From positions 434,001 to 498,000 of the forward strand of contig JANATG010000010.1 in NCBI GenBank assembly GCA_029449235.1: a stretch of DNA of 64,000 bases, given 5' to 3'. Each line of letters starts with the position of its first letter. Position 1 is the stretch's first letter. The position numbers were made by a program, and so were the translations under genes. Shown piece by piece: positions 57,885 through 64,000 of this stretch. This stretch comes from Linnemannia schmuckeri. Its lineage: Eukaryota; Mortierellomycota; Mortierellomycetes; Mortierellales; Mortierellaceae. Below the pieces are notes generated by a model, which had not been told where the DNA came from, did no database searches, and saw only the letters and a program-made list of their open reading frames with translations.

Positions 57885-58565
57885 ATGAATTCAGGACCAG
57901 GTTTTGACATCGAAGCACACGACTACGACGGCCTGTTGAAGGGCTCAAGCTCGATTGAGAGTATCACCAACGGCGCCACACCATCCGTCATCCTTCAGCA
58001 GCAAGCAGGGGCCGCAGCTACAGAAGCACAGCAGCCCGTACCGTCACCTCCTTTCACCGCCGCTGCCATGGCCGCACAACAACATCAACAGCAACTACAA
58101 CTCCAACAACAGCAGTACCATCAACAGCAACAAATGCAACAACAGGCAATGAACGACTCGACGATGGCAATACCAGCGGCCACGTCCCCCCCGACTATGG
58201 CGTCGCTTCCTAGGGGACCAACGTTTATGGGCTCTTCGGGCGTGTCGGAGGTGAAGCTGAAGCGGTTCTTGGAACACAATCAGCGGCTACGGGAACATCT
58301 TGAGATGCGCCGGATTCCTGTCTCCGAGGCCAGCAAAAGGTAACTTTGAGGCAGTATCCTTACTTTTTTTTTCTTCTCGAGAGTAGATCGGACATCAAAA
58401 GAAAGCAGATGCTAACTATCTCTCTCTCCCGTACTTTATGTGATGTGGATTAGCCTGATTCAATTTGTGACCACGACGAGAGACGCGCTCATACCTAGCT
58501 TGTGGGGCACGACCGGGCCAGATCCCTTTGCCAAGCAGTCCAGTGGCTGCTGCAACATTTCCTAA
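57885..58565 (+). CDS. Heterotrimeric G protein gamma subunit
   Basis: Two exons (57885-58339, 58454-58565) encode 188 residues. The C-terminal 80 residues are a fungal G-gamma: VSEVKLKRFLEHNQRLREHL, IPVSEASKSLIQFV, ALIPSLWGTTGPDPF and a C-terminal CCNIS. The last four residues form a CaaX box, and the preceding Cys can be palmitoylated, as in Ste18-type subunits. The splice junction falls in SEASK|SLIQ and keeps phase. About 110 Gln/Ala/Pro-rich residues precede the domain, roughly doubling the normal length. The protein should pair with G-beta at the plasma membrane in pheromone- or nutrient-type signalling. Confidence 0.9.
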
Positions 58566-58982
58566 GAGCCTAAATGATAATACACTTGCAAACAACACTA
58601 CTAAAACAACTCTGTGCTGTACGCTTAAAAGTACTTTTTCTTTTTTTTTTTTATTTTGTGCAGAGGTTCGTTAACAGCAGAAAATGCGGAAAAAGAAAAA
58701 ATAATAATCGCGCTTGGGTTTGGATGGAGTATGATGTATGTGTTTTTGTGAGAAATGTGGGTCATTAGAAGGGAAAATACTATGATAAAACAAATGCGGT
58801 AGAAAAACAAGGGTGAGAAAGAACAGCAAAGAAAGAAGGGGGATGACAGGTGGATATCGTATATGATCATCGCTGAGAGGAAAACAGCATTGACCACAAC
58901 AGACAAGTATAGGTAAGTGGAAAAAAAACACAGGTGAAAAATAATACAATAGACATGAAAGACACATAGGAAGGAAGCAGAG

Positions 58983-60124
58983 CTATTGTCTGATAGGTGG
59001 GGATAATGTGACAATCAGCTCGCCCACATCCTCAACGTCGATCTGCTCTGTTGCTTGGTGGAGTTCTCCCATTGCGCTTGCCATCTAAATTATTCATGGA
59101 ACAAAAGGAAAGGGACACATGTATTAGCTAAGTGCTATATCTGAATCGCTCCGCCCAATTTCGTTTTATCATTAGAGAAACAAAAAGAAATTTTGACGCG
59201 CAAAAAGCGTCGTGTGTAACAAGAACAAAAAAAAAGAGTAAACACGTCAACCCCTCATTTGTTTTATGATCCTCTCACTCTTCTACCTCTCCTTTCATCT
59301 TCATAATACCAAACAATAAAGTCAACAACAAAGAAACATACCCATCCTAATGTCTTGGAATCGATGGTTTTCTCAGCCAGGACTTCCCGTACAGAGGGGG
59401 CCTTGAGAGAGTTGGCGGCAGAGGATGCCGAGGACTTGACGCCTCCGACCTCAAGGAGCTGTTGATCGCTCGAAAGATCGGCGCCTGCCTTGACGACGGA
59501 AGTCATGCTGTGAAGTTTCTTGATAGCCTGTTGAGGGAGCTTGACGGTGTTGAGTGCAGAGATATACTCGTTTGATCTCAATTGGGCCTCTTGTTGTTGG
59601 AGTCGCTCGAGTTGCAGTGTCGATGGGATGTCGATCAGATTCCTATTATTGTTTCGTGTTTTCGGATGAAAATGCGAAATGTTTGCAGGCGGAGAGAGAG
59701 TGAGACGTGAGGGAGGGAGAGAGGAAAGAGAGTGCGAGAGAAGAGGAAAGAGAAGAGAAGAAGAGAGGAAAAAGGAATAAGAGAGAAGAATGAAGAAAGA
59801 AAAGGGCTTGATAATTAGTATTGAGGGAAAAAAGACATCTAGATCGTCGAATAAGTCCCGCGGTATTTATAGTTCATTCAAGAGACGATGCCCTTTGTGT
59901 ACAAGAAAGTAATATGTAAAAAGTAATGAATATACAAGCAAAAAAGTAATTTTGGGCTTTGGAGAATGGAGTCATTAACACACATCCAAACAACAACAAT
60001 CAAACAACTCAACAATACACATCCAAAGAAACGTAAAACAGGGGGTGAAGAAAAAAAAGAAAAAAGACAACTATACACAAACACAGAGATAGCGCGCAAG
60101 AAAGTAGCAATGAAAGTAGTGCCA

Positions 60125-60177
<53 letters not shown>

Positions 60178-61143
60178 TCAACAAAAATCACGTTAGAGAA
60201 GTCGATGTCCTACCCTAAGTGCCGTGCACATTGGGAGGAGAAGGTAGAGTAGTTAACCCTCACCACGTCATCCACTCATTTCCAAAAAAGACAGAGAAAA
60301 AAAAAGAGTACAGTCGAATCGACATAGCAGAACAACCAAATCGATTCTTCAAAAAAAGGACAAAACAGGATGAAGGCAGGCAACCAGACAAGGAAGGGGG
60401 CATAGAAGGGGAAGCAAGGATTGATAGCGGTGGCAATGGGCGGGAGAAAAAATGAGTGAACCAATGATGAGCGTAGGAGGAGAGGATAGGCCAATGTCGA
60501 TAGGGACAGCAGCATGAGATAGGGATAATGAGTGTTTTAGTTGTGCGCACAAGGGGAAGCGGGGGAAACAATGGGAATGAAATAATATCAATGCCCAGGG
60601 TGCGAAGGGGGTGGGGTCTCGAGCCACCTTAACCGTTCAAGCAAAACAACAGGAACCACCACCACCAACAAAATACACACGCAACGCAAGTAAACAAAAA
60701 GACGGACCCTGACCACCATTATGGGGGTGTCTGCATGACGACCACATCGAGAGTAGCGTGAACTCTCCCATTAACCAAAAAACCCTTGCTGATACTTGTC
60801 TCTCCTATTCATTCTCCTTTTGTTCATCCTTGCCAAGTTACATAGAAGGCAGAAGAAGAAAAAAAGCCAAGGGAGCGCACAATGCTGATGTTTTTGTATT
60901 CTTGTTGTTGTTCTCGAGAGTCCAATCAAGCAGGATTGTCGCAAATGCGAATGCAAACAAAGGACATGCGCCCGTCAATTGAATACAGAGTAAAAAGTAC
61001 TGGGTACACCAAAGCATCAAACAATCATGCACCCATTCCAACAACCTGTCTCCTCCTTTCCTCCCTCTCTCCCTCTCCTCACTCTCACTCCCTGTTTTTG
61101 CATTCGCCAATTGCATATGGTCCAACCACACCCTACAGCAATT

Positions 61144-61181
<38 letters not shown>

Positions 61182-62913
61182 AAAAGGACCTCTCATTCGA
61201 GAGAATATGCTCTCAAGAATGAGAACAAAGGTGATGCATCGCAGGCTTTCACAATGCCATTTTTTCTTCCTTTGGGATATATATCAAGAAAAAGTGCAAG
61301 CGCGCCATTTTCTTGTGTTATCCAAATCGAGCTCTCATCATGATAAGAGAAAGTGCAACCCATGCAAATATATCCTATTCGGATGAAAGTATACACCATC
61401 CATAATTGTTCTGGGAAACAATTAAAAATCACAATTGGTGGTGAAAACAAGCAAACTCCTGCATGGGGTGGAGGGGCGCCATCACTACTGACATAAAGAA
61501 AAAAAAGCTCTCGATAGAGAAGGCGAAGGTGGAAAGAAGGGGCGTGGATAATGAACGAACGGAATGGGCTGACATACCCTGCTGTCCTTTCGACGATGCG
61601 CTGTAATGACTCGAGTTCTCGCACTTGGTTCTGTTCGCCATAGTTTGCTGCCACCATCCGGTTGTTTCTATTTTGTTAATAGTCGACAGTGGCCAAAGAA
61701 AATATGTTAGTCAACAAAAACTAAAGGGCAATTTGTGCGAGGGGTGGTCGTGATGTTATCCCCTAATCAGCCGATAGTAGTCGATCGTCATGTCCCGACT
61801 CTACTTTCTTCTCCCTTTTTATCGGAGAACGTTGAGGTTGACCGAAAAAGGGTATTCTTCACAACACTGCGCCATCATACAGTCATTCTTTTTTGTATTT
61901 TTCTTCGAAGACAGCAATGATTTTGTGAGGATATTGACTTTGAACAACAGGCCACTCAGGATAGATCATGCCAATGAAGCGCAGTAATTGTTCAAAAGCC
62001 GTTTTCAGTATCCACGACTCCACGTCTGTCTATTTGCGCTCATGAAGGAGTGTTTGTTTGTTTCCTGTTGTTATATCTTTGCCCTCCTTCTTTGGCTTGT
62101 TTGGCTCAGCAAACCGGGTCCCTGCCAGCCACTCCAAAAAGTGTGTCAACATTTCCTTTCTTCACCTCAATGGATCCCTCCCGCCACTACCCGCCAGTCA
62201 GCAAGTCGCAATTATATCACCTTCGCCCACGATTGCATTAGTTGAATGGATGAGGCAGGTAATAATATCGGATCGGAATCCTTATCATTATTGTATTATA
62301 TGGCATGACAATGTATTACGAAATAAAGTAACCCCCGCCGCCCTTCCTTTTGTTTTTCCCTCTCTTTTTCGTTGAATTTCTTGCACCCTTGTATGTGAGC
62401 AATATGGGAATGGTTGATCCACCCAGAGAAGTAACCGAAAGCACGAAAGCACAGTCTGTCGAATTTCCTCTTTTGCGCAATCCCCGCGCGCCACCCCTTT
62501 TGATGCCATTTCCTTTTTCTTTTTTCTTGGCCGCGCGCGAAAACAGTTTTTAAATGCTCTCATGGTACACCCTGTCCTGTACTAGCAGAATCCCCTCTCT
62601 ACTGGGGCAGATGGGTGAGAGAAAGAGAAAGAGAAAGAGAAAAAGAGAGACCATGATTGGGTTTCCAATTCACACCAAGCGCATGCGTGTCCTATGCTAA
62701 GCTGTCGTCTGTCCTCGTCCAATGCCAATGCTTCACATCCTGTTGGCCTCATATTATTTTTTTTTCAGTATATTTTTTTTGTTTGCTCACACCAAGCCCA
62801 ATCGTCGCGATTTGAATTCAAAAATATAATAAACCAGAAAGGAAGTGCAACAAAAGCACCTACCCATACGAAAGAACATCATTGCTCTCGTTCAGGAGGC
62901 GGGTCCGTTCAGC
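58983..62913 (-). CDS. LAMTOR1: LAMTOR1/Ego1-like Ragulator lysosomal anchor, first exon not found
   Basis: Four exons join in phase: 62913-62864, 61667-61578, 59642-59342 and 59084-58983. Read in order they give ERTRLLNESNDVLSYG, NNRMVAANYGEQNQ...ESLQRIVERTAG, NLIDIPSTLQ...NEYISALN, SREVL-like VREVLAEKTIDSKTLGW and MASAMGELHQATEQIDVEDV...IVTLSPPIRQ. The order ERxxLL, RTAxNLIDI and a final helix with acidic and hydrophobic end matches LAMTOR1/Ego1, the lipidated scaffold that holds Rag GTPases and TORC1 at the vacuole. The expected N-terminal MG-Cys lipidation exon is not visible between 62914 and 64000 and may lie beyond the window. Introns are unusually long (1,935 and 1,196 nt), and a TATA-like TATAAATACC in the 1,935-nt intron (about 59860-59869) might mark an internal promoter. 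Confidence 0.65.
60134..60175. repeat. Poly(A) tract, 42 nt, within a LAMTOR1 intron
   Basis: This is the longest uninterrupted homopolymer in the window. It would read as poly(U) in the pre-mRNA of the minus-strand gene. Confidence 0.9.
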
Positions 62914-64000
62914 CTAATCAAAGATGAATCAGGAAAAGGGAAAATGAAAGGAAAGATAGTAGGGGATTAGTAAGAGCTCATTGTTATTTTGACTTCATTT
63001 TCCCCTTCGGGTCGCAAGTTCAATTCAACGGAGGAAGGAAGGTAGGATGATCAACAAGGCGATTAGGAAACGCATGCTGAGTATGTGTAAAGGGGAAGAA
63101 CGAAAAAAAGGCTTTGTTCATTGTAGACAATGGTCAAAGGAGCGTAGGCATTGAAAGGAGACTGTGTCACTACTGCTTTGTTCCAGCATATATTTTTTTC
63201 TTGATCCATCCTATCCGTTGGGCAATTGAAAAGGTACCATCCACAGACACAGACCAATCCTGGCCCGTGTCCCTTCCCCTCGGTCAGAAGGAGAGGCGTT
63301 GGGAAAGGGGTAAGAGAAAGGACTAGCAGGTTTTGGTGCATAGATGAGCTCTTCCTTCCTTTTCTCTTTTCTCTCTTTCCTGCCTTCATATATGATGTTC
63401 TTACATGTCAATCTGTCACAACAACTTTCCATAACTAAACACAAGTACTTGTTTTCTAGCAGTAACCAGTCCCCTCTTGATAAATTCATTCATGGGTCCT
63501 CCTCCTGCCTGGGATGGTAAAATGAACATGTTCTCCTTTCTTCCCGCTGTCTGCATCCCTCCTTTTCCTCCTGCACTCGACAAACAAGATCAAAAAGAAA
63601 TGGATTCGCTCTCCGATTCAGAGGATAGGAGTGAGTAAGATGTTCTAGCTTTTTTGCATTTTTGCTATCGGTCCCATTCCTTTGTTCTTGATCAAAACAC
63701 CGTGCTCGTTTCGTCCTGCTGTTCTGATCACTCTGGCAGTCAGCTTGATCTGCATAGACCCACTTATGCTTTGTTTGTTTGTGGAATGAATACAAAGAGG
63801 AAGGCAAGTAAACCAAAGCATGCAACGGGGGGAGGGATCAGAGTCAAAGAGGAAAGAAAGAGTAGGGTGCACAAACAAAAAAAAAAAATAAAAAAAAAAG
63901 AGAAGGGATGGGCGGAGTCAGAGTGCGACTGACAAGACCATACTATTCACAGAACTGGTAATATTATTCACGCTCAGCCAGTAGGGGAAGGGGAAAGAAG
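62914..64000. other. Upstream of visible LAMTOR1-like exons; nothing else supported
   Basis: I searched the minus strand for an exon starting Met-Gly followed by Cys and a donor in phase 0 and found none. Frames here are CT/GA-rich with no domain signal. Confidence 0.4.

Noticed and set aside
61193..61369. MGCTFSYHDESS as the missing lipidated N-terminus of the LAMTOR1-like gene
   Set aside because: It has a suitable MGC start but lies downstream of two exons of the same gene and has no donor in phase, so it cannot be exon 1.
1..64000. tRNA genes and CRISPR arrays
   Set aside because: I saw no convincing tRNA A/B boxes with cloverleaf pairing and no regularly spaced palindromic repeats; a tRNAscan run would be decisive for tRNAs.

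Overview
The window is nuclear DNA from a filamentous, early-diverging fungus, most likely a Mortierellaceae species (Mucoromycota). The reasons are short GT–AG introns in almost every gene, Asn/Gln/Ser-rich low-complexity proteins, long CT-rich 5' leaders, frequent poly(A)/poly(T) tracts, F-box relics and a gene set that fits that lineage. The genus is inferred from general character, not from a marker gene. I built exon structures by following reading phase across canonical splice sites.

Layout. 1-2.6 kb: Zn2Cys6 transcription factor (minus strand, 3' end beyond the left edge). 4.9-6.1 kb: synaptobrevin (SNC1/VAMP) whose start codon appears split by an intron. 6.6-7.6 kb: secreted GPI-anchored mannoprotein-like gene. 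10-12 kb: C2-domain protein with Pro- and Asn-rich tail. 12.3-13.6 kb: mitochondrial ATP synthase subunit d. 13.8-21.8 kb: accessory island, with a large damaged minus-strand gene joining a FEN1/XPG-type nuclease to a Fanzor-type (TnpB-like) RuvC nuclease, facing a decayed MULE/SWIM transposase on the plus strand. 22.3-26.5 kb: divergent mitoribosomal protein mL41 and ribosome-biogenesis factor MAK21/NOC1. 27.5-30.9 kb: type IID (ENA) cation P-type ATPase. 31-34 kb: small hypothetical gene and a dead F-box gene. 33.8-35.5 kb: Nudix CoA diphosphatase (PCD1-like). 39.3-45.2 kb: two orphan proteins, one with SUMO-interacting-motif-like stretches and one single-pass membrane protein. 45.8-48.5 kb: LAT-type amino-acid permease. 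49.3-50.5 kb: Tigger/CENP-B transposase relic and a tandem duplication. 51-52.2 kb: zinc-free quinone oxidoreductase. 53.8-54.4 kb: dispersed, diverged 3' fragment of 28S rRNA. 57.9-58.6 kb: G-protein gamma subunit. 59-62.9 kb: LAMTOR1/Ego1-like Ragulator anchor whose first exon I could not find.

Most genes are housekeeping (secretion, respiration, ribosome assembly, ion and amino-acid transport, nutrient and pheromone-type signalling) and do not form an operon-like unit. The least ordinary object is the FEN-like/Fanzor fusion at 13.8-17.9 kb. Both nuclease active sites are recognisable, but this copy carries a frameshift and an in-frame stop, and perhaps a third lesion, so it is probably a recently inactivated member of a mobile family. 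Intergenic DNA is rich in homopolymer tracts, CT/GA microsatellites and short duplications, and most long open frames in it are composition artefacts.
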